64,000 nt of DNA, taken from the NCBI GenBank assembly GCA_017983795.1, contig JAGOAS010000002.1, forward strand, positions 186,001 through 250,000, in the 5' to 3' direction. The translations under genes were made by a program, and so were the position numbers. This document shows, piece by piece, positions 15,819 to 23,890 of the stretch (within the stretch, counting starts at the first letter, position 1; the number at the start of each line of letters is the position of its first letter). The notes beneath the pieces were generated by a model. It did no database searches. It was not told where the DNA came from and saw nothing but the letters and a program-made list of their open reading frames with translations. Source of the DNA: Piscinibacter sp. GTDB lineage: Bacteria; Pseudomonadota; Gammaproteobacteria; Burkholderiales; Burkholderiaceae_C.

Positions 15819-16355
15819 TCAGCGCTTGAATTCCTTCTCGTGCATCCAGGCGGCGTGCTTGGGTGCGCGGCGCGTCTTCGCCCACTCGTTCAGCATCTCC
15901 CACTTCACCGCGTCGAGCTTGGCGTTCATCTCCGGCGTGGCGGTGTCGGCCGCGAGTTCGACGCGGTGGCCGTTCGGATCGAAGAAATAGATCGACTGGA
16001 ACAGCGTGTGGTCGGTCGGGCCGAGCACCTCGATGCCGGCCGCCTGCAGCTTCGCCTTGGTGGCGAGCAGTTCGTCCATCGAGCCGACCTTGAAGGCGAT
16101 GTGCTGCACCCATTCCGGCGTGTTCGCATCGCGCCCCATGGGCGGCGAGTTCGGGATCTCGAAGAAGGCGAGGATGTTGCCCGCGCCGGCGTCGAGGAAG
16201 ACGTGCATGTAGGGGTCGGGCGCCTTGGTGGAGGGCACCTGGTCTTCGGCGATCGCGAGCACGAATTCCATGCCCAGGTGATCGCGGTACCACTCGACGG
16301 TCTGCTTGGCGTCGCGGCAGCGGTAGGCGACGTGGTGAATGCGCTGGATGCTCAT
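15819..16355 (-). CDS. VOC-family (glyoxalase/extradiol-dioxygenase-type) protein
   Basis: This 178-residue protein has a vicinal-oxygen-chelate domain: IQRIHHVAYRCRDAKQTVEWYRDHLG at the N-terminus, WVQHIAFKV in the middle and YFFDPNGHRVELAAD near residue 140. The His near residue 8, the central His and the final Glu are plausible metal ligands. Ring-cleaving dioxygenases, glyoxalases and isomerases share this fold, so the reaction is open; in this operon ring cleavage or a related step is likely. The C-terminal 35 residues extend beyond the domain. Its ribosome-binding sequence GAGGGG is the edge of the dispersed repeat at 16358-16440. Confidence 0.85.
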   Translation of the reverse strand: MSIQRIHHVAYRCRDAKQTVEWYRDHLGMEFVLAIAEDQVPSTKAPDPYMHVFLDAGAGNILAFFEIPNSPPMGRDANTPEWVQHIAFKVGSMDELLATKAKLQAAGIEVLGPTDHTLFQSIYFFDPNGHRVELAADTATPEMNAKLDAVKWEMLNEWAKTRRAPKHAAWMHEKEFKR

Positions 16356-16357
16356 GA

Positions 16358-16440
16358 CAGCCCCTCGTCCGACGGGTACGTCGGCCGATCCCCCGAGGGG
16401 ATGCGGGCCGGCTTGGGAGCGGCCCGGCGCTCGGCCCGCA
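16358..16440. repeat. Dispersed intergenic repeat, full copy 1
   Basis: This 83-base element is about 90% identical to 61229-61313: both run from CAG(AG)CCCCTCGTCC through GGCCGATCCCCCGAGGG and GGCCGGCTTGGG to CGGCGCTCGGCCCGCA. It contains two short inverted repeats (CCGACGGGTACGTCGG and GGGCCG...CGGCCC). It sits inside the catabolic operon between the MBL and VOC genes and, on the minus strand, ends in the purine-rich sequence used just before the VOC start codon. Confidence 0.8.
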
Positions 16441-16478
16441 CGAAGATTGACGCGGTGAGTTTCATGCTGTCTGTCTCC

Positions 16479-17435
16479 TCAGGATTCGAGCGCGGCCCAC
16501 ATCTGGCGGTCGCGCTCGGCGGTCCAGATGCGCGGGTCGGGGTATTGCGTGACCTCGTCGTAGCAGCGCGTCACGTCGAAGGGCATGCAATGGTCGAAGA
16601 TGACCCATTTGCCGTACTTGGGCGCGAGCCTGGCGTAGGTGTCCTTGTAGACGGCATTGAGATCCTTGCCCGCCGCGACGCCGGCCTCGACGGCGGCGCG
16701 CACGTCGGCGATGAAGGCGCGCGTGCCGGCCAGCCCGGCCTGGACCTGCTCGGGCGTGGTCAGCGCCGCGCCGCGGCCGGGCACCAGCTTCTCGGGCTTC
16801 AGCGCGGCGATGTTGTCGAGTGTGGCCGGCCAGTCCTTGAAATACGCGTCGCCGGCATAGGGCGTGGCGTCGAACTCGACCAGGTCGCCGCTGAACAGGA
16901 TCTTCTGCTGCGGCAGCCAGGCCACCGTGTCGCCCTTGGTGTGGCCGCGGCCGAGCTGCAGCAGCTGCACTTCCAGCTTGCCCAGCCACAGCGTCATCTT
17001 CCCGGTGAAGGTCAGCGTCGGCCAGGTCAGCCCCGCCGGCACGCTCTCGACGTTGCGGAACAGGCGCGGGAAGCGGCCGATCTCGCTGGCCTTGTCCTGC
17101 TCGCCGCGTTCGACGATCAGGTCGTAGGTGTCCTGGCTGGCGATGATCTGCTGCGGCTGGTAGGCCGAGGCGCCGAGCACGCGCACCGCGTGGTAGTGCG
17201 TCAGCAGCACGTACTTGATCGGCTTGTCGGTCACCTCGCGGATGCGGCGGATCACGTCCTGCGCCATCACCGGCGTGGCCTGGGTGTCGAGCACCAGCAC
17301 CGCGTCGTCGCCGACGATCACACCGGTGTTGGGGTCGCCCTCGGCAGTGTAGGCGTAGGCGTTGTCGGACAGCTTGGTGAAGCTGACCTTCTTCTCTTCC
17401 AGGTCGGCCTGGCTGGCGAATGTCTTCTGGCTCAT
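16479..17435 (-). CDS. MBL-fold hydrolase-like protein with altered metal site
   Basis: This 318-residue metallo-beta-lactamase-fold protein (GVIVGDDAVLVLDTQATPVMAQD, LLTHYHAVRVLGASAY, LGRGHTKGDTVAWLPQQKILFSGDLV, LVPGRGAAL) is the first gene of the operon. In the usual HxHxDH motif this protein has HYHAVR, so the Asp and third His are absent, and the usual PGHG is PGRG. The second-half His (GRGHTKGD) and Asp (FSGDL) remain. It may bind one metal or act differently from classical hydrolases. ATG at 17435 is chosen for its CGGAG site; an upstream ATG lacks one. Expression is probably controlled by the divergent IclR protein. Confidence 0.85.
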   Translation of the reverse strand: MSQKTFASQADLEEKKVSFTKLSDNAYAYTAEGDPNTGVIVGDDAVLVLDTQATPVMAQDVIRRIREVTDKPIKYVLLTHYHAVRVLGASAYQPQQIIASQDTYDLIVERGEQDKASEIGRFPRLFRNVESVPAGLTWPTLTFTGKMTLWLGKLEVQLLQLGRGHTKGDTVAWLPQQKILFSGDLVEFDATPYAGDAYFKDWPATLDNIAALKPEKLVPGRGAALTTPEQVQAGLAGTRAFIADVRAAVEAGVAAGKDLNAVYKDTYARLAPKYGKWVIFDHCMPFDVTRCYDEVTQYPDPRIWTAERDRQMWAALES

Positions 17436-17453
17436 TCGGGCTCCGTGATGCTT

Positions 17454-17470
17454 GTTTGCTCTTTGCAAAC
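17454..17470. promoter_or_regulatory. Probable IclR operator, GTTTGC-TCTTT-GCAAAC
   Basis: A perfect 6-5-6 inverted repeat lies just downstream of the predicted transcription start of the MBL operon. A third GTTTGC half-site is at 17512-17517, directly before the regulator's start codon. The arrangement suits repression of the operon and autoregulation by the adjacent IclR protein; binding itself is inferred. Confidence 0.6.
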
Positions 17471-17478
17471 GCATTCGC

Positions 17479-17507
17479 ACTTTACGGGAGGCATTGTGCT
17501 ATGTCAA
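17479..17507 (-). promoter_or_regulatory. Sigma-70 promoter of the MBL/VOC/hydroxylase operon
   Basis: On the minus strand a perfect TTGACA (-35, 17507-17502), a 17-base spacer and TAAAGT (-10, 17484-17479) are seen. Transcription would start near 17472, next to the GTTTGC/GCAAAC palindrome. Confidence 0.7.
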
Positions 17508-17517
17508 ACTCGTTTGC

Positions 17518-18309
17518 ATGGAACAAAGAGTGATGCGCAAGCAGCGCGCGGTGCAATCGGTGGAGGTCGGCGGGCGGCTGCTGATCGCGCTGGCGCAGCA
17601 GGCCGCGGCCATGACGCTGAAGGATCTGGCCGCCGCCGCCGGGCTGCCGGCCTCGCGCGCCCACCCCTACCTGGTGAGCTTCGGCCGCCTCGGGCTGATC
17701 GAGCAGGATGCGGTGAGCGGGCGTTATGCGCTCGGGCCGGCGGCGCTGCAGCTGGGCCTCGCCTGCCTGCACCAGCTCGATCCGCTCAAGGCCGCGGGGC
17801 CGGTGGCGGAAGCGCTGTCGCAGCAGATCGACCAGACGGTGGCGATCGCGCTGTGGGGCAACATGGGCCCGGCGATCGTGCGCGTGATCGAGGGCAGCCA
17901 GCCGCTGCACGTGAACATGCGCGCCGGCTCGGTGATGGCGCTGCTGGGCACGGCCACCGGGCGCGCGTTCGCGGCGGTGCTGCCGGCGCGCGTGGTCAAG
18001 GAGATGCTCGCCGGGCTGCAGGGCGATGCGCGCCGCGCCGACCGCACGCCGGTGAAGGACGTGGCGCGTGAGCTCGAGGCCATCACCGCCGAGTACCGCC
18101 GCCACGGCGTGACACGCGCGGTCGGCCGGCCCATCCCCGGCGTGAACGCCTTCAGCGCCCCGGCCTTCGACCACGAAGGCCGGCCGGCGCTGGTGCTCAC
18201 CGCGCTCGGCCACGAAGACAACTTCCCGGCCGGCTGGGAGTCGCCGCTGGCCAAGGCGGTGCGCGAGGCCGCGGCCGCGGTGTCGCACCGGCTCGGCCAC
18301 CGCGGCTGA
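17518..18309 (+). CDS. IclR-family transcriptional regulator
   Basis: This 263-residue protein has an N-terminal winged helix (about residues 10-70: VQSVEVGGRLLIALAQQ, MTLKDLAAAAGLPASRAHPYLVSF) and an IclR effector domain with VRVIEGSQPLHVNMRAGS and GRPIPGVNAFSAPAFDHEG. IclR proteins bind small aromatic or organic-acid effectors. It is divergent from the hydroxylase operon and an operator-like palindrome lies between them. The start could be ATG at 17518 or 17533; neither has a strong ribosome-binding site, and AAAGAG lies just before the second. Confidence 0.9.
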   Translation: MEQRVMRKQRAVQSVEVGGRLLIALAQQAAAMTLKDLAAAAGLPASRAHPYLVSFGRLGLIEQDAVSGRYALGPAALQLGLACLHQLDPLKAAGPVAEALSQQIDQTVAIALWGNMGPAIVRVIEGSQPLHVNMRAGSVMALLGTATGRAFAAVLPARVVKEMLAGLQGDARRADRTPVKDVARELEAITAEYRRHGVTRAVGRPIPGVNAFSAPAFDHEGRPALVLTALGHEDNFPAGWESPLAKAVREAAAAVSHRLGHRG

Positions 18310-18329
18310 AGACGCCCCAGAAAGACAAA

Positions 18330-18355
18330 CCCCTCCCGACCGGAGGTGGGAGGGG
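18330..18355 (-). terminator. Terminator downstream of ubiD
   Basis: A perfect 8-bp stem CCCCTCCC/GGGAGGGG with a 10-base loop is followed, on the minus strand, by TTTGTCTTT. It lies about 160 bases past the ubiD stop and could also limit read-through from the IclR gene on the other strand. The 18356-18515 stretch holds only small GC-rich hairpins. Confidence 0.65.
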
Positions 18356-18515
18356 CGGGCGGCTGACGCCGCCGGGTGGGGCTCCGGAGGGAAAGAGTCC
18401 GGGGCTCCTGGCGCGCAGGGACTGCGCCATTGGTTGCGCCTGCTGAGCAGGCCCTTCAAAGCTAGGTCAGGTCGCGCGCGAGTTCAAGCGCCACGGCCGC
18501 TCGTGTTTCCTCTTG

Positions 18516-20075
18516 TCACCCGGCCGGCTTCATGATCTCGGCGATCACGCCGGCCACCCGCTGCTCGACCGCTGCATCCATGCGGATCGAACGCCCCCAT
18601 TCGCGCGAAGTCTCGCCCGGCCACTTGTTGGTCGCGTCCAGGCCCATCTTGCCGCCCAGGCCGCTGACCGGCGAGGCGAAGTCGAGGTAGTCGATCGGCG
18701 TCTGGTCGACCAGCGTGGTGTCGCGCACCGGGTCCATGCGCGTGGTGAGGGCCCAGATCACCTCGTCCCAGCGGCGGATGTCGACGTCGTCGTCGGTCAC
18801 CACGATGAACTTCGTATACATGAACTGGCGCAGGAAGCTCCACAGCCCGAACATCAGGCGCTTGGCATGGCCCGGGTAGGCCTTGCGGATGCTGATGATC
18901 GCCATGCGGTAGCTGCAGCCCTCGGGCGGCAGATAGAAATCGACGATCTCCGGAAACTGCTTCTGCAGGATCGGCACGAACACCTCGTTGAGCGCCACGC
19001 CCAGCACCGCCGGCTCGTCGGGCGGCTTGCCGGTGTAGGTGGAGTGGTAGATGGGCTCGCGGCGGTGCGTGAGGCGCGTGATCTCGAATACCGGGAACCA
19101 GTCCTGCTCGTTGTAATAGCCGGTGTGGTCGCCGAACGGCCCTTCCAGCGCGTGCAGGTAGCCGTTGATTTCCTTCAAGGCGACGCCGTGCTCGCTGGTG
19201 CCCGTCCAGCCGGGCTCGGCCGGCGGGATGTGGCCTTCCAGCACGAACTCGGCGGAAGCCGGCACCTGCAGCATCACGCCGGCATCGCCGACACGCGTGT
19301 CGGCCACCTCGGTGCGGCTGCCGCGCAGCAGGCCGGCGAACTGGTATTCGGAGAGCGTGTCGGGCACCGGCGTCACCGCGCCCAGGATGGTGGCCGGATC
19401 CGCGCCCAGCGCCACCGCGATCGGGAACGGCTGGCCGGGCCTGGCGAGCGCGAACTCGCGGAAGTCGAGCGCGCCGCCGCGATGCGCCAGCCAGCGCATG
19501 ATCACCTGATGGCGGGCGATCACCTGCTGGCGGTAGATGCCCAGGTTCTGGCGCGCGCGGGCGTTCGGCCCGCCCTGCGGCCCGCGCGTCACGACCAGAC
19601 CCCACGTGATCAGGGGGCCCACGTCGCCCGGCCAGCAGGTCTGCACCGGCAACTGGCCCAGATCGACCTCGGCGCCTTCCAGCACCACCTCCTGGCAGGC
19701 CGGCGAGCGCACGACGGCCGGCTTCATGTCCCACACCGCCTTGGCCATCTGTAACAAACGACCCGTATCCTTGAGGCCCTTGGGCGGCTCCGGCTCCTTC
19801 AGCCGGGCCAGCAGCTGGCCCACCTCGCGCAGCTCGTTCACCTCGGTGGCGCCCATGCCGAGCGCAACCCGGCGCGGCGTGCCGAACAGGTTGGCGAGCA
19901 CCGGAAACTTGTAACCGACAGGCTGTTCGAAGAAAAGTGCCGGACCGCCCGCGCGCAGCACGAAGTCACTGACCGCTGTCATCTCCAGCCGCGCCGAGAC
20001 TGGCTCGCGCACGCGCCTGAGCTCGCCGAGCTTCTCCAGCCCGGCCATGAAGTCGCGTAAATCCCGGCACTTCAT
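18516..20075 (-). CDS. ubiD: UbiD-family 4-hydroxy-3-polyprenylbenzoate decarboxylase
   Basis: This 519-residue protein spans the full UbiD length. N-terminal [22 protein letters not shown] and [21 protein letters not shown] are typical, [16 protein letters not shown] and [21 protein letters not shown] frame the prenylated-FMN site, and [11 protein letters not shown] near the C-terminus is conserved. UbiD decarboxylates octaprenyl-4-hydroxybenzoate in ubiquinone synthesis and needs prenylated FMN made by UbiX, which is not in this window. The gene stands alone, bounded by a terminator on one side and the divergent transglycosylase promoter on the other. Confidence 0.95.
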   Translation of the reverse strand: MKCRDLRDFMAGLEKLGELRRVREPVSARLEMTAVSDFVLRAGGPALFFEQPVGYKFPVLANLFGTPRRVALGMGATEVNELREVGQLLARLKEPEPPKGLKDTGRLLQMAKAVWDMKPAVVRSPACQEVVLEGAEVDLGQLPVQTCWPGDVGPLITWGLVVTRGPQGGPNARARQNLGIYRQQVIARHQVIMRWLAHRGGALDFREFALARPGQPFPIAVALGADPATILGAVTPVPDTLSEYQFAGLLRGSRTEVADTRVGDAGVMLQVPASAEFVLEGHIPPAEPGWTGTSEHGVALKEINGYLHALEGPFGDHTGYYNEQDWFPVFEITRLTHRREPIYHSTYTGKPPDEPAVLGVALNEVFVPILQKQFPEIVDFYLPPEGCSYRMAIISIRKAYPGHAKRLMFGLWSFLRQFMYTKFIVVTDDDVDIRRWDEVIWALTTRMDPVRDTTLVDQTPIDYLDFASPVSGLGGKMGLDATNKWPGETSREWGRSIRMDAAVEQRVAGVIAEIMKPAG

Positions 20076-20108
20076 ACGAAATCGTAATTAGAGGCGAAGT
20101 TCATAGTC

Positions 20109-20138
20109 TTGACCGGTTATTAAACGGCTTCCTAGAAT
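20109..20138 (+). promoter_or_regulatory. Sigma-70 promoter of the transglycosylase gene
   Basis: TTGACC (20109-20114), an 18-base A/T-rich spacer and TAGAAT (20133-20138) form a good promoter in a locally A/T-rich stretch. It predicts a start near 20146, leaving an unusually long leader of about 210 bases. Confidence 0.7.
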
Positions 20139-20145
20139 TCGCGCC

Positions 20146-20356
20146 GTTCGCACCGCTTCGGGATAACCCCAGGCCCACGGTGCAGGGATAGAGAAGCAGC
20201 GCAGCTGCTGCCAGCATCGGACCGGAGTCCGATGAACCGCCGGGAAGCCGCGCAAGACGGCATCCGAGAACCGGCCCAGGATTATCACCGTCGCCTCCCG
20301 GCTCATGCCGGGAGCACGCCCCAGGCGGGGCCGGCGGCCGCGAAGAAAGGAGTGAC
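20146..20356 (+). other. Long structured 5' leader of the transglycosylase gene
   Basis: About 210 bases of predicted untranslated RNA contain several inverted repeats: TCGGACCGGAGTCCGA (20217-20232), a perfect 8-bp hairpin CTCCCGGC-TCAT-GCCGGGAG (20295-20314) and GCCCCAGGCGGGGC (20318-20331). A good ribosome-binding site AAAGGAG ends it. It codes for nothing convincing. I could not match it to any riboswitch consensus I know, so it is reported as a structured leader of unknown class. Confidence 0.5.
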
Positions 20357-21265
20357 ATGACGACGCTGAAGCGATGCCTCACGCGTGCCCTGCGGGTGCG
20401 CGATGCCATCGGCGAGTCGGCCACGGTGTTCCTCAAGGACGTCGGCCAGGGCTTGCTCGAAGTCAGCCACAACATGCTGGCGCTGATCGGCCTGCTGATC
20501 GTGGCGGCCGCGCTGTTCGGCTACGGCAAGCCCGAGCTGCGCCACGCCGTCGAGACCGAGGCGCTGGGCTGGCTGCAGGCGCGCCACGAGGCACGCGCCG
20601 AGCCCGCCGAGTTGCTGGCCCAGCAGCTGAGCGAGCCGGAGGCGATCGCACGCGCCACCGCCGCCGACCCCAAGGAGCTGAACCGCCAGCAGGCCGCGGT
20701 GGCGATGTGGCTCTCGCGCCGCTACCGCGTCGCGCCGGAGCCCATCAGCCGCCTGGTGCAGGAGGCGTGGACCGTCGGCCAGCGCGCCGGGCTGGACCCG
20801 ACCCTGATCCTCGCCATCATGGCCGTCGAGTCGAGCTTCAACCCGTTCGCCCAGAGCGGCGTGGGCGCCCAGGGTCTGATGCAGGTGATGACCAAGGTCC
20901 ACGACGACAAGTACGAGGCCTTCGGCGGCAAGCACGCGGCCTTCGACCCGGTGAGCAACCTGCGCGTCGGCGTGCAGGTGCTCAAGGAGTGCATCGCGCG
21001 CGCCGGCAGCCTGGAAGCCGGCCTGCGCTACTACGTCGGCGCCGCCAATCTGGAAGACGATGGCGGCTACGTCGGCAAGGTGCTCGCCGAGCAGAACAAC
21101 CTGCGCCTGGTGGCCTCCGGCAAGACGGTGTCGCACAGCGTCGCGCTGGTGCCGGTGTCGCTGCCGGCCGCGGCCGCCTCGGGTGTGCAGCGCGGCCAGC
21201 CGCAGCCGGCCAAGGCCGAGCCCGCGACGGACGAGCGTCCCGAGCAGGTCGCCCTGGCGCACTGA
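20357..21265 (+). CDS. Membrane-anchored lytic transglycosylase (SLT domain)
   Basis: This 302-residue protein has one membrane segment (about residues 39-55, NMLALIGLLIVAAALFG) and an SLT domain (about 125-245). The catalytic Glu158 sits in AIMAVESSFNPFAQSGVGAQGLMQVM, followed by the SLT YYVGAAN-like motif near 228. It would cleave peptidoglycan glycan strands with formation of anhydromuramic ends, from the periplasmic side of the inner membrane. The C-terminal 50 residues are Ala/Pro-rich. AAAGGAG lies seven bases before the ATG. It is preceded by a strong promoter and a long structured leader. Confidence 0.92.
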   Translation: MTTLKRCLTRALRVRDAIGESATVFLKDVGQGLLEVSHNMLALIGLLIVAAALFGYGKPELRHAVETEALGWLQARHEARAEPAELLAQQLSEPEAIARATAADPKELNRQQAAVAMWLSRRYRVAPEPISRLVQEAWTVGQRAGLDPTLILAIMAVESSFNPFAQSGVGAQGLMQVMTKVHDDKYEAFGGKHAAFDPVSNLRVGVQVLKECIARAGSLEAGLRYYVGAANLEDDGGYVGKVLAEQNNLRLVASGKTVSHSVALVPVSLPAAAASGVQRGQPQPAKAEPATDERPEQVALAH

Positions 21266-21316
21266 GGCGGGCGGATAGCGGCCCGGGGCGAAGCGCCCCT
21301 CCGCTACACTTGCGCC

Positions 21317-21430
21317 ACCGCGCGACTGGCGATGCGGCCCCGCCCTGGGGCCTGAGGTGGTGTACCACCGGGAAGCGCGGTCGGTGCCCGACGCTCGTGG
21401 GCATCGGATCCGCCGTTCGCCTGGGCAGCC
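21317..21430 (+). ncRNA. ZTP (pfl) riboswitch controlling glyA
   Basis: The hallmarks of the ZMP/ZTP-binding pfl RNA are present in order: GCGACTGGCG (21322-21331), the hairpin GGTGGTGTACCACC followed at once by GGGAAGCG (about 21356-21377), and the conserved 3' part CCGTTCGCCTGGGCAGCC (21412-21430). A TACACT -10 box at 21305-21310 would start the RNA near 21317. The class senses the purine/folate-stress intermediate ZTP and is known upstream of glyA in proteobacteria, where it raises one-carbon enzyme synthesis when formyl-folate is short. The 60 bases from the aptamer to the start codon would hold the expression platform. Confidence 0.88.
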
Positions 21431-21491
21431 CTGCGGCCGCGTCACACGCGGCACGCACCGGGACCTTCTGCTGTCAAGGACTGCCGTCACC

Positions 21492-22742
21492 ATGTTCGAC
21501 CGTACCGCCTCCACCGTCGCCAACGTCGACCCCGAGATCTGGGCCGCCATCCAGCGCGAGAACCAGCGCCAGGAAGACCACATCGAGCTGATCGCCTCGG
21601 AGAACTACGCCTCGCCGGCCGTGATGGCCGCGCAGGGCTCGCAGCTCACCAACAAGTACGCCGAGGGCTACCCGGGCAAGCGCTACTACGGCGGCTGCGA
21701 ATATGTCGACGTGGTGGAGCAGCTCGCCATCGAGCGCGCCAAGCAGATCTTCGGCGCCGAATTCGCCAACGTGCAGCCGAACTCCGGCTCGCAGGCCAAC
21801 CAGGGCGTGTTCTTCGGCCTGCTGCAGCCGGGCGACACCATCATGGGCATGAGCCTGGCCGAAGGCGGCCACCTCACCCACGGCATGCCGCTGAACATGA
21901 GCGGCAAGTGGTTCAAGGTGGTCAGCTACGGCCTGAACGCCAAGGAAGAGATCGACTACGACGCGATGGAGCGCCTGGCGCACGAGCACAAGCCGAAGCT
22001 GATCATCGCCGGCGCCTCGGCCTACGCGCTGCGCATCGACTTCGAGCGCTTCGCCAAGGTGGCCAAGGCGATCGGCGCCTGGTTCATGGTCGACATGGCG
22101 CACTACGCCGGCCTGATCGCCGCGGGCGTGTACCCGAACCCGGTGCCCTTCGCCGACGTGGTCACGACCACCACGCACAAGACGCTGCGCGGCCCGCGCG
22201 GCGGCCTGATCCTGATGCGCGGCGAGGAGGTCGCCAAGAAGATCAACAGCGCGATCTTCCCCGGCATCCAGGGCGGCCCGCTGATGCACGTGATCGCCGC
22301 CAAGGCGGTGGCCTTCAAGGAGGCGCTGTCACCCGAGTTCAAGGCCTACCAGCAGCAGGTGGTGAAGAACGCCGCGGCGATGGCGCAGACGCTGGTCTCG
22401 CGCGGCCTGCGCATCGTCAGCGGCCGCACCGAGAGCCACGTGATGCTGGTCGACCTGCGCCCCAAGGGCCTGACCGGCAAGGAAGCCGAAGCCATCCTCG
22501 GCAGCGCGCACATCACCTGCAACAAGAACGGCATCCCGAACGACCCGCAGAAGCCGATGATCACCAGCGGCATCCGCCTCGGCTCGCCGGCGATGACCAC
22601 GCGCGGCTTCAAGGAAGCACAGGCCGTGCTGACCGCCAACCTGATCGCCGACGTGCTCGACAAGCCGCACGACGAGGCGAACATCGCGGCGGTGCGCGCC
22701 AAGGTCGCGGCGCTCACCAAGGACTTCCCCGTCTACCGCTGA
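21492..22742 (+). CDS. glyA: Serine hydroxymethyltransferase
   Basis: This 416-residue protein is standard GlyA. The PLP lysine is Lys230 in [16 protein letters not shown], and [13 protein letters not shown] (about 32-44) and [18 protein letters not shown] (about 56-73) are family motifs. It interconverts serine and glycine with methylene-tetrahydrofolate, the main cytoplasmic one-carbon source. ATG at 21492 gives the canonical MFDRTAS N-terminus. It lies behind the ZTP riboswitch and 19 bases before nrdR, an order common in proteobacteria. Confidence 0.97.
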   Translation: MFDRTASTVANVDPEIWAAIQRENQRQEDHIELIASENYASPAVMAAQGSQLTNKYAEGYPGKRYYGGCEYVDVVEQLAIERAKQIFGAEFANVQPNSGSQANQGVFFGLLQPGDTIMGMSLAEGGHLTHGMPLNMSGKWFKVVSYGLNAKEEIDYDAMERLAHEHKPKLIIAGASAYALRIDFERFAKVAKAIGAWFMVDMAHYAGLIAAGVYPNPVPFADVVTTTTHKTLRGPRGGLILMRGEEVAKKINSAIFPGIQGGPLMHVIAAKAVAFKEALSPEFKAYQQQVVKNAAAMAQTLVSRGLRIVSGRTESHVMLVDLRPKGLTGKEAEAILGSAHITCNKNGIPNDPQKPMITSGIRLGSPAMTTRGFKEAQAVLTANLIADVLDKPHDEANIAAVRAKVAALTKDFPVYR

Positions 22743-22761
22743 GCCGGGCCGAGGCTGACGC

Positions 22762-23205
22762 ATGCGCTGCCCTTTCTGCGGCCACGTCGACACGCAGGTC
22801 GTCGAGACCCGCGAGTCCGACGAGGGCGACCAGATCCGCCGGCGGCGGCGCTGCCAGCAGTGCGACAAGCGCTTCACCACCTACGAGCGCGCCGAGATCG
22901 CGCTGCCGTCCGTCGTCAAGAAGGACGGCACGCGCGAGGAGTTCGTGCTTGCCAAGCTGCGTGGCTCGATGTCGCTGGCGCTGCGCAAGCGGCCGGTGAG
23001 CGTCGAGCAGATCGACGCGGCGGTCGAGCGCATCCAGGAGAAGCTGCTCAACAGCGGCGCCAAGGAAGTCGCCTCCACCCGGCTGGGGGAGCTGGTGATG
23101 CGCGAGCTGAAGCGCATCGACAAGGTCGCCTACGTGCGCTTCGCTTCCGTCTACCGTTCCTTCGAGGACGTGGACGAGTTCCGGCAGCTGATCCGCGACA
23201 TCTGA
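22762..23205 (+). CDS. nrdR: Transcriptional repressor NrdR
   Basis: This 147-residue protein has the N-terminal zinc ribbon C3-x2-C6 (MRCPFCGH) and C31-x2-C34 (RRRRCQQC) and an ATP-cone domain from about residue 46 ([23 protein letters not shown]). NrdR binds ATP/dATP and represses ribonucleotide reductase genes. It follows glyA, probably co-transcribed. Confidence 0.96.
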   Translation: MRCPFCGHVDTQVVETRESDEGDQIRRRRRCQQCDKRFTTYERAEIALPSVVKKDGTREEFVLAKLRGSMSLALRKRPVSVEQIDAAVERIQEKLLNSGAKEVASTRLGELVMRELKRIDKVAYVRFASVYRSFEDVDEFRQLIRDI

Positions 23206-23212
23206 TGTGAGC

Positions 23213-23230
23213 CTCCCCCGCCCGGGGGAG
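23213..23230 (+). terminator. Strong GC hairpin after nrdR, possible terminator
   Basis: CTCCCCCG-CC-CGGGGGAG is a perfect 8-bp stem eight bases past the nrdR stop. No T-run follows, so termination is uncertain; it may act only as an mRNA 3' end stabiliser. The rest of 23231-23337 is GC-rich with no gene. Confidence 0.4.
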
Positions 23231-23337
23231 CCACCACCCGGTGCCCCGCTGCGGGCCCCGGCCCCTCCGCCCCTCGGCGGGACGCGCGCAGCCGCGTCGA
23301 TTCCTAGAGTCCGTGCAACGCCTCAGCGGAGCACGAC

Positions 23338-23862
23338 ATGGACTCGAACCCCACCTCGCAACAAGGCCTGACGCTGGTCGAGGCGGCCGTCGTGGTCGCC
23401 ATCGTCGCGATCTCGGTGACGGCCGCGGTGCCCAGCCTGCAGCGCCTGCTCGAACAGCGCCGGCTCGATGCGGCCGCCAGCGAGCTCGCCGCGACGCTGC
23501 AGCTGGCCCGCAACGAGAGCATCGCGCGCAACCGCGTGGTGCGCTTCGCCCACGACGAGGCCAACGGCTGCCATCTGCTGCACACCGGCGCGGCCGGCGC
23601 CTGCCGCTGCACGCCGCAGGGCGGCGGCGAGTGCGCGAGCGGCGCGACGCTGATCCGCAGCGCCGGCAGCACGGCCGGCATCGCCATCCAGGGCAACGCC
23701 GCATCGCTCGCCTTCGACCCGCTGCACGGCACCGTCACGCCCACGGCCACCTGGCGCGTCAGCGCTCGCGACGGCCGCGCGATCCACCACGTGATCAACG
23801 TGATGGGCCGCGTGCGCAGCTGCTCGCCCGACGCCGCCGTGCCCGGCTACGCCGCCTGCTGA
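23338..23862 (+). CDS. Minor pilin of the FimT/GspH type
   Basis: This 174-residue type IV prepilin has the processing site and hydrophobic helix QQG-LTLVEAAVVVAIVAIS with Glu5 of the mature protein, then a GspH/FimT-type domain (LEQRRLDAAASELAATLQLARNESIARNR). It has paired cysteines (Cys-rich CRCTPQGGGEC, terminal YAAC). It would be cleaved by PilD and form part of the priming complex at the pilus tip. It is the first of five consecutive pilin-like genes. Confidence 0.9.
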   Translation: MDSNPTSQQGLTLVEAAVVVAIVAISVTAAVPSLQRLLEQRRLDAAASELAATLQLARNESIARNRVVRFAHDEANGCHLLHTGAAGACRCTPQGGGECASGATLIRSAGSTAGIAIQGNAASLAFDPLHGTVTPTATWRVSARDGRAIHHVINVMGRVRSCSPDAAVPGYAAC

Positions 23863-23890
23863 AGAACCGCATCCACGAGGAGGAAGCACC

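Noticed and set aside
15798-18071. Open frame of 757 codons on the plus strand across the VOC, MBL and IclR region
   Set aside because: Antisense and out-of-frame shadow of the real genes, with no family match and a composition typical of such shadows.
20088-20306. Small minus-strand open frame in the transglycosylase leader
   Set aside because: No ribosome-binding site or family features; the region is better explained as a promoter and structured leader on the plus strand.
20146-20356. Known riboswitch classes (cyclic-di-AMP, cyclic-di-GMP, cobalamin, TPP, glycine) for the transglycosylase leader
   Set aside because: None of their conserved sequence blocks could be lined up in order, so no class is assigned.
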